DNA of 64,000 nucleotides from Aliidongia dinghuensis. GTDB taxonomy: Bacteria > Pseudomonadota > Alphaproteobacteria > ATCC43930 > CGMCC-115725. The stretch spans positions 62,001 through 126,000 of the forward strand of contig NZ_BMJQ01000011.1 in the NCBI RefSeq assembly GCF_014643535.1, given 5' to 3'. Below the pieces are notes generated by a model. It was not told the origin of the DNA and did no database searches. It saw only the letters and a list, made by a program, of their open reading frames with translations. Below, piece after piece: positions 7,491 through 15,967 of the stretch. Position 1 is the first letter of the stretch. Each line of letters opens with the position of its first letter. A program made the translations under genes and the position numbers.

Positions 7491-7602
7491 AGCGTTGCTC
7501 CTCGCCTGGGCACCGTTCGTCCGCGGCGCCTTCCTGTCGGGTGAGGGTCGCCCACGAAGACACCCGCGCGCAAGCCCCGGGATCGCCGTCCGTGCGGCTC
7601 CG

Positions 7603-7625
7603 GGCTCAGGCGTAGCGCCTGAGCC
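7603..7625. terminator. 10-bp hairpin between the ATP-grasp and acyl-CoA ligase genes
   Basis: GGCTCAGGCG and CGCCTGAGCC form a perfect 10-bp stem with a 3-base loop. No T-run follows on either strand. It lies 70 bp downstream of the leftward ATP-grasp gene and may end that transcript or stabilise its 3' end. Confidence 0.4.
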
Positions 7626-7694
7626 GTGGACGGGTCGTAGGGGCGAGGGCAGGCGAATTGCGCCGCGTTGGCGAGCCCCCCAAGGACTCTTCAG

Positions 7695-9251
7695 CTAGCG
7701 CTGTCGACCCAGGGCCAGCGTCGGCATGGTCAGCACATTGGCGGAATGCAATGGCCTGATCGTGGCGGTCGGCTGGCCGGCTGGCGGCTCGCGCCCGGCA
7801 CGCTGCTCGAACAGCGTCATGAAGCGCTGCAGCAGGGCCAGATAGACCGCGTCGCCGGCGACGCCGTCCTCCATGCCGCGGTCGAGGTTCGGGTTGTCGT
7901 TGATCTCGATGATGAAGACGCCGGCATCGGTCTCCTTGAGGTCGACACCATAGAAACCGTCGCCGATGAGCCGCGCGGCAGCAACCGCCGTGTCGCGCAC
8001 GGCGGCCGGCACCCGGTCGAGCGGCACCGCCTGGGTGCGGCCCTCGACATGGGAGCCGTCGGCGCCGTGCTGCATGATCTGCCAATGGGCGTCGCACATG
8101 AAATAGCGCGCGGCGAAGAGCGGCTCGCCGGCGAGCACGCCGATGCGCCAGTCGAACGGCGTGTACATGAATTCCTGCACCAGGATGATCTCGGACTGCC
8201 GCAGCATGTCCTGGGCGATCGCAGTGAACTCGTCAGCGCCGGCAGCCCGTTTGACGCCCTGGCTGAACGAGCCGTCCGGGATCTTGAGCACGGCCGGCTG
8301 GTCGAACCGCTCGGCGAACGGCGCCACGGTCGCCTTGGTCAGGAGCTGGGTGCGCGGCGTGGGCAGGCCATGGCCGCGCAGGAGTTCGGCCAGGAACACC
8401 TTGTTCGTGCAGCGCAGGATCGAGGCCGGATCGTCGATCACCGGCATGCCGGCCCGCTCCGCCTTCTTGGCGAAGCGGAAGGTATGGTGCGGCACCGCCG
8501 TCGTCTCGCGGATGAACAGCGCGTCGAACTGCGTCAGCCGCGCGAGATCACGCCTGGTGATGAGATGGGTGGCGATGCCCATGGTCTCGGCGATGCGGCC
8601 CATATGCTGAAGCGTCTCGCGCCGGCTGGGCGGCATCGGATCGTCCGGGTCGTGCAGGATCGCAAGATCGAGCCGCGCCGCGGGGGCCGACCGGGCGCGG
8701 CGCCACAGCCGGTGGGTATAGGCGTCGAGCGCGTCCAGGAACAGCCGGTCGCGCTCGGGCGGCACGTCACGCGGGTCGAGCGGCCTGATGGCGCTGACCG
8801 ACCAGATGCCGTCGACGCGCTCGAACGCGATTTCCATCAGCGGACAGCGGAAGAGCTCGAAAGCGCGCAGTGCCAACCGCGCGAAGCCTGCGTCCTCGAC
8901 CCGGCCGAAATAGACATGGACCGCGAAACTGCCGATCGAGCGCGGCAGGTCGACGGGGGCTTCCAGCAGCCGGTTGAGCTCGCCGATCCGGTGGGCGTAA
9001 TGGCGCTTGCGGCCGAGTTCCAGCAAGTCGTCGAGCCCCGGCGTCACGCGCTCGCCGCGCGCCTCGGCCAGGAGCGAGCAGTAATAGCCGACGCCGAGAT
9101 AGGCGGTGTCGCGGCACAGGTTGACGACCTTGCGTCGCCGCCCGGCGCCGTCGCCGGATTTCAGGTAATCCTCGAAGGTGATGACCCGGTTGTGCGGATC
9201 GTCCCAACGGAAGTCCGCGCGTTTTTCGACGATGATGATGGGGCCGGACAT
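7695..9251 (-). CDS. RimK-like ATP-grasp ligase with RLAN N-terminal domain
   Basis: A 518-residue carboxylate-amine or peptide ligase-like protein. The N-terminal 200 residues match the RimK-like ATP-grasp N-terminal (RLAN) domain in layout (VEKRADFRWDDPHNRVITFEDYL at the start). The ATP-grasp domain follows, with RETTAVPHHTFRFAKKAE, DDPASILRCTNKVFLAELL, the Lys in AVLKIPDGSFSQG, and the metal-binding GVDLKE and IEINDNPNLDRG near residues 440-465. The product is unknown. AGGAGG stands about 14 bases ahead of ATG 9251. The GNAT acetyltransferase gene 47 bp upstream on the same strand is a known companion of this ligase type, suggesting a joint small-peptide or amino-acid modification path. 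Confidence 0.85.
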   Translation of the reverse strand: MSGPIIIVEKRADFRWDDPHNRVITFEDYLKSGDGAGRRRKVVNLCRDTAYLGVGYYCSLLAEARGERVTPGLDDLLELGRKRHYAHRIGELNRLLEAPVDLPRSIGSFAVHVYFGRVEDAGFARLALRAFELFRCPLMEIAFERVDGIWSVSAIRPLDPRDVPPERDRLFLDALDAYTHRLWRRARSAPAARLDLAILHDPDDPMPPSRRETLQHMGRIAETMGIATHLITRRDLARLTQFDALFIRETTAVPHHTFRFAKKAERAGMPVIDDPASILRCTNKVFLAELLRGHGLPTPRTQLLTKATVAPFAERFDQPAVLKIPDGSFSQGVKRAAGADEFTAIAQDMLRQSEIILVQEFMYTPFDWRIGVLAGEPLFAARYFMCDAHWQIMQHGADGSHVEGRTQAVPLDRVPAAVRDTAVAAARLIGDGFYGVDLKETDAGVFIIEINDNPNLDRGMEDGVAGDAVYLALLQRFMTLFEQRAGREPPAGQPTATIRPLHSANVLTMPTLALGRQR

Positions 9252-9298
9252 CGGCTTTCGTTCGTCCTCCTGATGGGAATGGGCTAACCCGAGTGGGC

Positions 9299-9784
9299 CT
9301 AATGCGAGTAGGCAGGCGGCAGCGGCCGTTCGAGCCGAAGGGCCGCCATGCCGTCTTCGTAGTAATCGTCGGTTCGACCGGTGACGGCGAAACCTTCGCG
9401 GGCGAACAGCGATTGTGCGTTGTGATTGTCGAGCCGGGTTTCGAGCCGGACCGCCCGGCAGCCGCGTTCTTGCGCGGCATCGGCGGCGCGGCCGAGCAGC
9501 AGCCGGGCGAAGCCGTTGCCGCGCTGGGCGGCCGCGACCGCGATGGAATAGACCCGTGCGATCCGGCTGCCGCGGCGGAACAGCATGACGAGCGCGCCGG
9601 CAAGACCCGCGGCGGCCGGGGCGACCAGGATGAGCGCGCTCGGGCGGCGCAGCAGCCGGCGCCAGCTCCGGGCCGAGATCCGGTCCTGGGAGAAGCTTGC
9701 CGCTTCGAGCGCTTCGAGCGCCGGCCGGTCGGCCGGCGTTGCGACGCGCAGAAGCGGCGCCAGAGTTCGTTCCTCGGGCGTCAC
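9299..9784 (-). CDS. GNAT family N-acetyltransferase (RimI-like)
   Basis: An acetyl-CoA-dependent acyltransferase of 161 residues, cytoplasmic. The acetyl-CoA binding loop is AAAQRGNGFARLLLGRA (the Q/R-x-x-G-x-G/A motif), preceded by the strand IARVYSIAV. The C-terminal NHNAQSLFAREGFAVTGRTDDYYEDG is typical of RimI-like members. The start is a GTG at 9784. It is the first gene of a probable two-gene operon with the RLAN/ATP-grasp ligase. The substrate could be the ligase product or a protein N-terminus. Confidence 0.87.
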   Translation of the reverse strand: MTPEERTLAPLLRVATPADRPALEALEAASFSQDRISARSWRRLLRRPSALILVAPAAAGLAGALVMLFRRGSRIARVYSIAVAAAQRGNGFARLLLGRAADAAQERGCRAVRLETRLDNHNAQSLFAREGFAVTGRTDDYYEDGMAALRLERPLPPAYSH

Positions 9785-10044
9785 CGTCGGTTCCGGTATT
9801 CGGCCATGGCCGCGCCGTCCTCTCGTTGCGGAATATTTCCGCCTTTCAAGCTCGCGATGCGGCCATGAAGAAACAAGCGGACAAACGAAGTCGTGGCGTC
9901 AAAAAGCCATGAAGAAACCAAGGGACAGTCCTTGGGAGTCCTGCGAATTCACGGGGTTTTTATGGCGAGCCCAATCGCCACATATTGTTTTCGCAGGGGG
10001 CCATAAGGTTCCATGGACCATCTGCAAAGGCAGGGGAACGCATC

Positions 10045-10248
10045 ATGGCGAAGCGGCAGCGGACGGACCGGGTCCGGCGGTGTGCGATCGTCACCGAGGA
10101 CGGCGCCGGCCATTGGGTGACGCGCGGCGTCGCAGGGCCAATCGCGGGGTCGTCGGCCGACAGCGCGCAGGCGGCGATCCTGCGCGCGCTTTACGGCCGG
10201 GGCGCGGTGGGTGCGGTCGTGCTGCTGCCGCCTAAAGGGCGGTCGTGA
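10045..10248 (+). CDS. Small hypothetical protein
   Basis: A 67-residue basic protein that I do not recognise. ATG 10045 has AGGGGAA upstream at usable distance; an in-frame start 60 bases earlier lacks one. The first 30 residues are Arg/Lys rich and the middle looks like a short beta-alpha unit (CAIVTEDGAGHWVTRG). It lies alone between the GNAT gene and a palindromic repeat element that begins 15 bp after its stop. Confidence 0.45.
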   Translation: MAKRQRTDRVRRCAIVTEDGAGHWVTRGVAGPIAGSSADSAQAAILRALYGRGAVGAVVLLPPKGRS

Positions 10249-10262
10249 GGCATGACCCCCTG

Positions 10263-10347
10263 CCGTCGTCCCCGCGGAGGCGGGGACCCAGAGGCATGCG
10301 CTAGATGCGTGGTTGCCCTGGATTCCCGCCTCTCGCGGGAATGACGG
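10263..10347. repeat. Palindromic intergenic repeat element (REP-like)
   Basis: Two hairpins face each other: GTCCCCGC/GCGGGGAC (10268-10287) and ATTCCCGC/GCGGGAAT (10322-10342). They are framed by outer complementary ends CCGTC/GACGG and inner CCAG/CTGG. The whole can fold as a cruciform. Elements of the form TCATTCCCGCG...CGCGGGAATGA are widespread between genes in proteobacteria. Only one copy lies in this window. Confidence 0.65.
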
Positions 10348-10366
10348 AGATAACGTCTGTAGTTCT

Positions 10367-11416
10367 TCAGCCGCGCGCGGCGCCGAACGGCTTCGGCCGG
10401 CGGTCGGCGCCCTGGCGCGCTTCCATCCAGGCGGGATATTCCGGGGCGAGCGCGCTCACCTCGTCGAGCGCCTTCACCTCGTCCTCGCTGAGCGTGAGCG
10501 CGGTCGCGGCGATATTGTCGTCGAGTTGCTCGACGGTCTTGGCGCCGATGATGATGCTGGTGACGTGCTGCTTGGCCAGCAACCAGGCGAGCGCCACGCG
10601 GGCGACAGACACGCCGTGGCGGGCCGCGATCGGGCGCATCGCTTCGACGCAGGCCCAGGCGCGGTCCTTGTCGACCGGCGGGAAGTCGAAGGTGAGGCGC
10701 CGCGAGCCTTCAGGCCCGCCGTTCGACCCCGGACCGTACTTGCCCGACAGCAGGCCGCCGGCGAGCGGGCTCCAGACCATGAGGCCCATCTGCTGGTCGC
10801 GCATCATCGGCACCAGCTCGCGCTCCAGGTCACGGCCGGCGATCGTGTAATAGGCCTGCACCGTCTCGAACCGCGCCCAGCCCTGCCGCTCGGCGATGCC
10901 CTGCGCCTTCATGATGCGCCAGGCCGCCCAGTTCGACACGCCGACGTAGCGGACGAGCCCGCTCGAGACCAGGTCGTCGAGCGCGCGCAGCGTCTCGTCG
11001 ATCGGCGTCACGGGATCGGTCGCGTGGATCTGGTAAAGGTCGATATGGTCGGTCTGCAGCCGCTCGAGGCTTGCCTCGACCGCGTCCATGATATGGCCGC
11101 GCGAGGCGCCGCGGTCGTTCGGGCCGGCGCCCATGGTGCCGTAGAACTTGGTCGCGATCACGACGTCGGACCGCTTGACCTCGAGGTTCTGCAGCGCGCG
11201 GCCCAGTATCTCCTCGGCGACGCCGCGTGAATAGACGTCGGCCGTGTCGATGAAGTTGATGCCGCTGTCGAGCGCGCGGCGCACCAGCGCGTCGGCCGCA
11301 TCCTGGTCCAGTTGGCCGATTGCCTGCCAATGCCCCTCCGTCCCGCCGAAGGTCATGGTGCCGAGGCAAAGCTCCGAGACGAACAGGCCGGTCCGGCCGA
11401 GCTGGTTGTAGCGCAT
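10367..11416 (-). CDS. Aldo/keto reductase
   Basis: An NADPH-dependent oxidoreductase of 349 residues with a TIM-barrel. It starts MRYNQLGRTGLFVSELCLG, with the catalytic Asp and Tyr in FIDTADVYSRG, the Lys in VVIATKFYG and the His in LYQIHATDP. Cofactor residues lie in the C-terminal segment around SIIIGAKTVEQLDDN. ATG 11416 is preferred over one 48 bases upstream, because GGAGTC precedes it and the fold begins there. It resembles the general-stress AKR group. No operon partner is seen; the physiological substrate is unknown. Confidence 0.9.
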   Translation of the reverse strand: MRYNQLGRTGLFVSELCLGTMTFGGTEGHWQAIGQLDQDAADALVRRALDSGINFIDTADVYSRGVAEEILGRALQNLEVKRSDVVIATKFYGTMGAGPNDRGASRGHIMDAVEASLERLQTDHIDLYQIHATDPVTPIDETLRALDDLVSSGLVRYVGVSNWAAWRIMKAQGIAERQGWARFETVQAYYTIAGRDLERELVPMMRDQQMGLMVWSPLAGGLLSGKYGPGSNGGPEGSRRLTFDFPPVDKDRAWACVEAMRPIAARHGVSVARVALAWLLAKQHVTSIIIGAKTVEQLDDNIAATALTLSEDEVKALDEVSALAPEYPAWMEARQGADRRPKPFGAARG

Positions 11417-11567
11417 GGGAAGACTCCGGGAAAAGGGCAGGCGCGTCGGCCTTCGAACCCGCAAGAGATGGGGGCGCCGTCGGGCACGGCAATGGGGCCG
11501 GACCCTATTCCGTGCGGGGCTGCGCTCAACCGGAGGGGTGCCGGCCCGGATCAGCAGTATTGGGCTC

Positions 11568-12224
11568 TCAATGCTCCTTCTCGCGCATCGCCGGGCTGAA
11601 CCGGTGGCTGAAGAAGCAGATCTCGATCAGGCGTTTGGCGGAGACGAGGATGACCCTGGCGACGATCGCGGCCACGATGAGCGACGCGCCGACCGCGTAG
11701 ACCTCGAACTCCCGGGGAATCTCAACCGGCGCATAGAGGATCGCGCCGAAGCCCAGCAGCATCGTGGCAAGGAACCAGATGATGTAGGAGGCGATTTCGA
11801 GCGACGCCTTGACCCGCGGTGCGGCGATCTTCCGACGCGGGCCGGCCTTCTTGGCAGGGGCAGAGCGTTTGTCGGCATGCGCCTCCTTGAAGCTCGTGCC
11901 GCCGTGGCCTGCCGCGATCGCCTCGATGTCGGGAATGACGTCTTCGGGAAGCAGATGGTAGAAGCCGACGCTGCCGCCGACCATGCGGTGATTCGCGTAT
12001 CGCGCGTGGAGCTGCAATTCCAGCGCCCGAGCATCATCGACCCAGATACTGTAGATCGCTTCGAATGCGACCGACGAACGATTCTCCAGTTCGCGCACGC
12101 GTTCGGCAACGCTTCGCGTGGTCGAGCCGATCTTGATGATCCGCTTTCCGTCTATCAGGACCTGCGGGCGCAAGACATAGACATATCCTGCGTGGGGTTT
12201 TTCCACGGTTGCCATTCTGCCCAT
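11568..12224 (-). CDS. GIY-YIG/T5orf172-like domain protein with C-terminal membrane segments
   Basis: A 218-residue protein with two parts. Residues 11-95 resemble the GIY-YIG nuclease superfamily in its T5orf172/Mug113 form: GYVYVL, then IIKIGSTTRSVAERVREL, then ARALELQLHARYANHR. A basic linker (KRSAPAKKAGPRRKIAAPR) follows, then two hydrophobic segments at about 143-165 and 178-200. Such a nuclease-like domain tethered to the membrane is unusual. The catalytic Tyr/Arg/Glu set can be matched only roughly. The start is uncertain: ATG 12224 or an ATG nine bases later, neither with a strong ribosome binding site. No partner genes adjoin. Confidence 0.7.
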   Translation of the reverse strand: MGRMATVEKPHAGYVYVLRPQVLIDGKRIIKIGSTTRSVAERVRELENRSSVAFEAIYSIWVDDARALELQLHARYANHRMVGGSVGFYHLLPEDVIPDIEAIAAGHGGTSFKEAHADKRSAPAKKAGPRRKIAAPRVKASLEIASYIIWFLATMLLGFGAILYAPVEIPREFEVYAVGASLIVAAIVARVILVSAKRLIEICFFSHRFSPAMREKEH

Positions 12225-12565
12225 AAGGAAGGTTCGTCAGATATGGCAGCGTACCTCAATCCTCAAACCAGCGCATAGCCCGATTTCTTCGCCTACGCCC
12301 TTGATTTCCGGAAGATTCGGGGGCGCGTCATTCCGGTGCAGGCTTGCGGAATACAATCAGCGCGAGGCGGGGCTGCGTCAGCCCGTCCGCGGCGACCCAG
12401 CTAATTCCTTGTGCCGCCTGCCGATATTTAAAATATTGTGACGCGAGCGTAGGCGTTTCGACTGGGGGCGAGGTTCAACCAAGCCGGGTGCGAACCCGTT
12501 CGAAAATATTTTTCCGCAGAGGCTGGGATCTCCAGCCAGACACCCGCGCCTCAGACACCCGCGCC
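12225..12565. other. Intergenic region, 341 bp
   Basis: No gene is supported here. It is richer in A+T than its surroundings and holds a small A/T palindrome (ATATTTAAAATAT, 12425-12437) and a 5-bp hairpin followed by AAAATATTTTT near 12491-12513. The promoter of the leftward GIY-YIG-like gene should lie in its left part. Confidence 0.5.
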
Positions 12566-12581
12566 TCAGACACCGGCGCCG
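12537..12581. repeat. 15-bp tandem triplication across the stop of the ABM gene
   Basis: CAGACACCCGCGCCT occurs twice exactly and a third time with two changes. Read leftwards, the third copy carries the end of the ABM-domain gene including its TGA; the other two copies repeat that end, stop codon included or nearly so, downstream. Confidence 0.9.
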
Positions 12582-13237
12582 GCCGGCGGGTAATATTGCG
12601 GCGCCTCGCGGCGGTCGACCATGCCGTAGTCGCGGATGATCCGGACCTGGCGATGGCGCGGCGCGCCGGCGGCAACGCGGCCGGGGCGCCAGGCCTCCGC
12701 GGCCGCAGCATCGCGCCAGGACACGAGCAGCAACTGCTTGCCCGGGCTATAGATGCTGTCGAACAGCTCCTGGTCCGCGACTCCGGCGCCGCCGGCCGGC
12801 GGCACGCCCAGCGCCTGTGCCAGATCGGAGCAGGCCGGTGTGCCGTCGGGAGCGGCGTCGAGCTCGCTGATGGTGACGGCCTTGGCGAGGCCGACCTCGG
12901 TCTCGTCGAAGCGCTGCTGGGCGACAGCGGGGCCGGTGGGTGGGCAATCGTCCGCGGTGATCTCGCCGACGCGCAGGTGATAATCCTCGAATACCTCGAA
13001 GCGGCCCTTTTCCTGGACCTGATGGTGGATGGCGAGCGTGCGCCAGCGGACGAGCGCCTTCTCGTCGCGCCAGGTCGACAGCGACAAGAGGCGCCCCTTG
13101 GTGCGGCGGCTCTCGAACCGCTCATTGTCGACGAAGCCGTCGATTCGCTCCAATTCCGGCTTCAGCAGTTTGGCGAGCGCCAGATAGTCGTCCCAGCGCT
13201 CCGGCCGCGGCTTCACCTCGAAGATGACGGCGAACAT
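12566..13237 (-). CDS. Antibiotic biosynthesis monooxygenase (ABM) domain protein, two-domain
   Basis: A 223-residue cytoplasmic protein. The first 105 residues form a clear ABM ferredoxin-like domain: MFAVIFEVKPRPERWDDYL, then RIDGFVDNERFESR and LLSLSTWRDEKALVRWR. The second half seems to be a divergent second copy (KQLLLVSWRDAAAAEAWRP near residue 170). ABM domains act in haem degradation, quinone chemistry or as dimer modules; no specific function can be assigned. GAGGAG precedes ATG 13237. It follows the alpha/beta hydrolase gene by 28 bp on the same strand and may share its transcript. Confidence 0.8.
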   Translation of the reverse strand: MFAVIFEVKPRPERWDDYLALAKLLKPELERIDGFVDNERFESRRTKGRLLSLSTWRDEKALVRWRTLAIHHQVQEKGRFEVFEDYHLRVGEITADDCPPTGPAVAQQRFDETEVGLAKAVTISELDAAPDGTPACSDLAQALGVPPAGGAGVADQELFDSIYSPGKQLLLVSWRDAAAAEAWRPGRVAAGAPRHRQVRIIRDYGMVDRREAPQYYPPAGAGV

Positions 13238-13265
13238 GGCGCTCCTCCTCGGTTTTGCAGGGGGC

Positions 13266-14261
13266 TCAAGCGGCGTCCTGCGCCGCGTCGCCGCCGGCGA
13301 GAAAGGCTTCCGTCTCGCGGTAGAGCGCCAAGCGGCCGACCTCGAGATGCATGAGATGCGTCGCGCGGCTGATCTTGATATCGCGGCGGACGGGCGAGGC
13401 CGAGAGGGCGTCGAACAGCCAGCGCGCGTCCTCGTCGGTCGAGAGATTATCCCATTCGCCGCGGATGATCGCGACTGGGGCCTCGATCAGGCCAGGATCG
13501 TAGGCGAGTTCGCCGGCCCAGGCGTCATAGATATCCTGGAACGCGCCGCCCGGCACCTTGACCGCGGCGGGCTCGCGCGTCCGGCTTTCCGGATCGACGT
13601 CGAGGTAGCGCTCACCCCATTCGTCGAAATGTCGCCTGAGCAGCACCGGCGCTTCGCCGGGCGGCACGGTTTCGGTGAAGCGGGTCCGTTGATCTTCGAG
13701 CGAGATCAGGCGCCAGCCGGGCAGGCGAATGCGCTCGCCCGAGGGCTCCCGGCGCGCGATGGGGCCGAAAAGCACCAGCCGGTCGACGAGGTCGGGGCAG
13801 CGTCCGGCGAAGCGGCCGGCGACGATCGTGCCCCAGGAATGGGCGATGAGCGAGATCCGTGGGATGTGGTGGTGGGCAGAGATGTATCGCACCGCAGCTT
13901 CGAGCTGGCGGCTCGCCGCATCGGCGCGGCCCAAGGGCGCGACACTTTCCGCCGGCAGCGCGAATTCGGGATAGGGATCGGAGAGCCGGCCGAAACCGTG
14001 GAAGTCGAGGCCCCAGACGTCATAGCCGGCGGCGGCGAGCTCGTCGCGCCAGGACCGGCCGTCGAAGCGATGGGCGATCGAGAGGGCCGACGGGAAAGTG
14101 CCGCCGTGGACATAGAGCACGACGCGCGGCGCGGTACCCAATGCCCGGTCCACCGGCCGCGTCGGCGACAGGTGGCGCAGGAACAGTGAGAGCCCTTCGT
14201 GCGGGCTCGGGATGCGGACATGCCGCTCGGCCAGGTCGAGCTTCGGACCGGTATCGGTCAT
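13266..14261 (-). CDS. Alpha/beta hydrolase
   Basis: A 331-residue alpha/beta-fold hydrolase without signal peptide. The oxyanion region is VVLYVHGGTFPSALS, the nucleophile elbow AHSWGT (A-x-S-x-G rather than G-x-S-x-G), an acidic residue lies in IIRGEWDNLSTDED, and the likely catalytic His in SRATHLMHLE. DVWGLDFHGFGRLSDPYP is typical of the class. GAGGA precedes ATG 14261. It sits between opgD and the ABM gene, all leftward, separated from opgD by a hairpin. The substrate is not predictable. Confidence 0.85.
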   Translation of the reverse strand: MTDTGPKLDLAERHVRIPSPHEGLSLFLRHLSPTRPVDRALGTAPRVVLYVHGGTFPSALSIAHRFDGRSWRDELAAAGYDVWGLDFHGFGRLSDPYPEFALPAESVAPLGRADAASRQLEAAVRYISAHHHIPRISLIAHSWGTIVAGRFAGRCPDLVDRLVLFGPIARREPSGERIRLPGWRLISLEDQRTRFTETVPPGEAPVLLRRHFDEWGERYLDVDPESRTREPAAVKVPGGAFQDIYDAWAGELAYDPGLIEAPVAIIRGEWDNLSTDEDARWLFDALSASPVRRDIKISRATHLMHLEVGRLALYRETEAFLAGGDAAQDAA

Positions 14262-14332
14262 GGGAAGATCCTCTGTTTGTCGGTTCGGTCATGCCGTCAA
14301 ACATCGGATCTCGGGCGGGCTCCCGTCGACGC

Positions 14333-14362
14333 GAAACGCTTCGCCCGTAGGCGAAGCATTTC
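14333..14362 (-). terminator. Hairpin between opgD and the hydrolase gene
   Basis: The arms GAAACGCTTCGCC and GGCGAAGCATTTC pair at 12 of 13 positions with a 4-base loop, 19 bp after the opgD stop. There is no T-run, so it may be an attenuator or 3'-end stabiliser rather than a full stop. Confidence 0.5.
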
Positions 14363-14380
14363 GGGGTTCGCGGGCGTCGG

Positions 14381-15967
14381 TCAGAACGGGTGGTACTGGA
14401 ACAGCCAGGTCTCGGTCGCGATCTTGCCGTTCACGGTCAGCTGCAGGCGCAGCTCGACCGGGTCCTTGCCCTCGACGCCGGCCAGGTCGAACTGGGCGCG
14501 CCAGTGGCCGGGCACGCCATCCGGCACCGCCTCCACCAGCTTGTAGTCGGTGACGTGGCCGCGCGCGGTCTGCAGCGTCATTTCCGGCGTCGCGCCGAAC
14601 GGCAGGTTGGCGAGCGGGCCGCCCAGGAACTCGACCACGAATTTGCGCACGTTCTTCGGGCGCGGCTGGCCCGGCTGGCCGCCGTTGCCGAGCCGGGTCG
14701 CGACAACACGGGCGAGGTCGGTCGGGTAGGGCTCGTCGGCGAGCCAGTGCAGCTTGTAGGCGAGATTGAACTCGGTGCCGGGCGCCGGCTGCTTCTCCGG
14801 CACCCACATGGCGACGACGTTGTCGTGGATCTCATCGTCGGTCGGCAGCTCGATCAGCTGGACGGCACCCTTGCCCCATTGCCCGCGCGGCTCGACCCAC
14901 AGGCTCGGCCGTTTCTCGTAATGGACGCCGTCCTGGTAATGATCGAACATCCGGTCGCGCTGAAGCAAGCCGAAGCCCTTGGGATTCTCGTCGCTGAAGG
15001 CCGAGGCCATGCTGTGCGGCGGGTTGTTGAGCGGGCGCCACAGATGCTCGCCCCAGCCGGTCCACATGGCGAGGCCGTCCGAATCATGGATCTCCGGTCG
15101 CCAGTCGACCGCCGTCTGCTTCTCGGTCTCGGAGAACCAGTACATCGAGGTCAAGGGTGCCAGACCGAAGCGCGAGACCGCCTGGCGCAGGAACAGCGCC
15201 TGCTCGATATCCATGACGACGCCCTTGCCGCGCGCCATGACGAACTTGTAGGCACCGACGACCGAGGGGCCGTCCAGGAGCGCGTAGACGGTGACCGCGT
15301 CGTCCGTCTCGGGCTTCTGGATATAGATCTTGGTGAAGTCGGGGAATTCCTCGGGCTTGCCGGCGACGGCGGTGTCGAGCGCCAGCCCACGCGCCGAAAG
15401 GCCGTACTGGTAGAGCTCGCCGATCGCGCGGAAATATGACGCACCCAGGAAGGCGACCCAGTCGTTCTTGCGCCAGTCGAGCTTGCCGTCGCGCGGCTCC
15501 TGGATGCGGAAACCGGCGAAGCCGGCGCCCTTCGGCAGCTGATGCGCGACCGAATCTGCCGGCATGTCGAAATAGGACTGGTCGTAGATGATCTCGCGCG
15601 CCTCGCCGCCCTCGACCACATGCATCTCGATCGCCTTCTGGAAGAACATGCCGAGATGGAAGAAGGTTACCGGGAAGCGCTCGTCGGCCATGAGCGCGTG
15701 ATCGGTGTTGAAGTGGATCTTGCCCCAGGCGTCGTAGTCGATCTTCTTCAGCACGTCCGGTGCCGGCCGGGCCGGGCCGGCATAGGGCTCGCCGACCATG
15801 CGCCGGGCCGTGTCCTTGAGGCTGTCGAACGAGAAGGCCGCGGGATTGCCGAGCTTGAGGTTGTCCTCTGCCGCGAGCGCGCGGCTGCCGCCGCCCGCGA
15901 CGAGCCCGGCGGCCGTCGACGCGGCGATGGCCTTCAGGACAGAACGGCGGTCGATGGACACGGACAT
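14381..15967 (-). CDS. opgD: Glucan biosynthesis protein OpgD/MdoD
   Basis: A periplasmic protein of 528 residues that shapes osmoregulated periplasmic glucans. The N-terminus is a Tat signal (DRRSVLKAIAAS followed by a hydrophobic stretch ending ALAAE). The mature part shows family blocks: FSFDSLKDTARRMVGEPY, the catalytic-region HFNTDHALMAD, GFAGFRI, GASYFRAIGELYQYGLSARGLALDTA and RPSLWVEPRGQWGKGAVQLIELPTDDE. ATG 15967 is chosen because the Tat motif follows directly and GAGG lies upstream. No opgG or opgH lies in the window. Length agrees with the family. Confidence 0.95.
   Translation of the reverse strand: MSVSIDRRSVLKAIAASTAAGLVAGGGSRALAAEDNLKLGNPAAFSFDSLKDTARRMVGEPYAGPARPAPDVLKKIDYDAWGKIHFNTDHALMADERFPVTFFHLGMFFQKAIEMHVVEGGEAREIIYDQSYFDMPADSVAHQLPKGAGFAGFRIQEPRDGKLDWRKNDWVAFLGASYFRAIGELYQYGLSARGLALDTAVAGKPEEFPDFTKIYIQKPETDDAVTVYALLDGPSVVGAYKFVMARGKGVVMDIEQALFLRQAVSRFGLAPLTSMYWFSETEKQTAVDWRPEIHDSDGLAMWTGWGEHLWRPLNNPPHSMASAFSDENPKGFGLLQRDRMFDHYQDGVHYEKRPSLWVEPRGQWGKGAVQLIELPTDDEIHDNVVAMWVPEKQPAPGTEFNLAYKLHWLADEPYPTDLARVVATRLGNGGQPGQPRPKNVRKFVVEFLGGPLANLPFGATPEMTLQTARGHVTDYKLVEAVPDGVPGHWRAQFDLAGVEGKDPVELRLQLTVNGKIATETWLFQYHPF

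Noticed and set aside
5898..7544. Open frame of about 550 codons on the plus strand
   Set aside because: It lies opposite the acyl-CoA ligase gene; the translation is Arg/Gly/Asp-rich with no domain, as expected for the antisense of a GC-rich gene.
9280..9308. Degenerate direct repeat around the GNAT stop codon
   Set aside because: Units of 14 and 15 bases with several mismatches; mentioned only as a weak parallel to the ABM gene end.
9865..9912. 15-codon ORF (MKKQADKRSRGVKKP) followed by an overlapping ATG
   Set aside because: Too short and with no ribosome binding site; a near repeat of its start 44 bp downstream makes chance duplication more likely.
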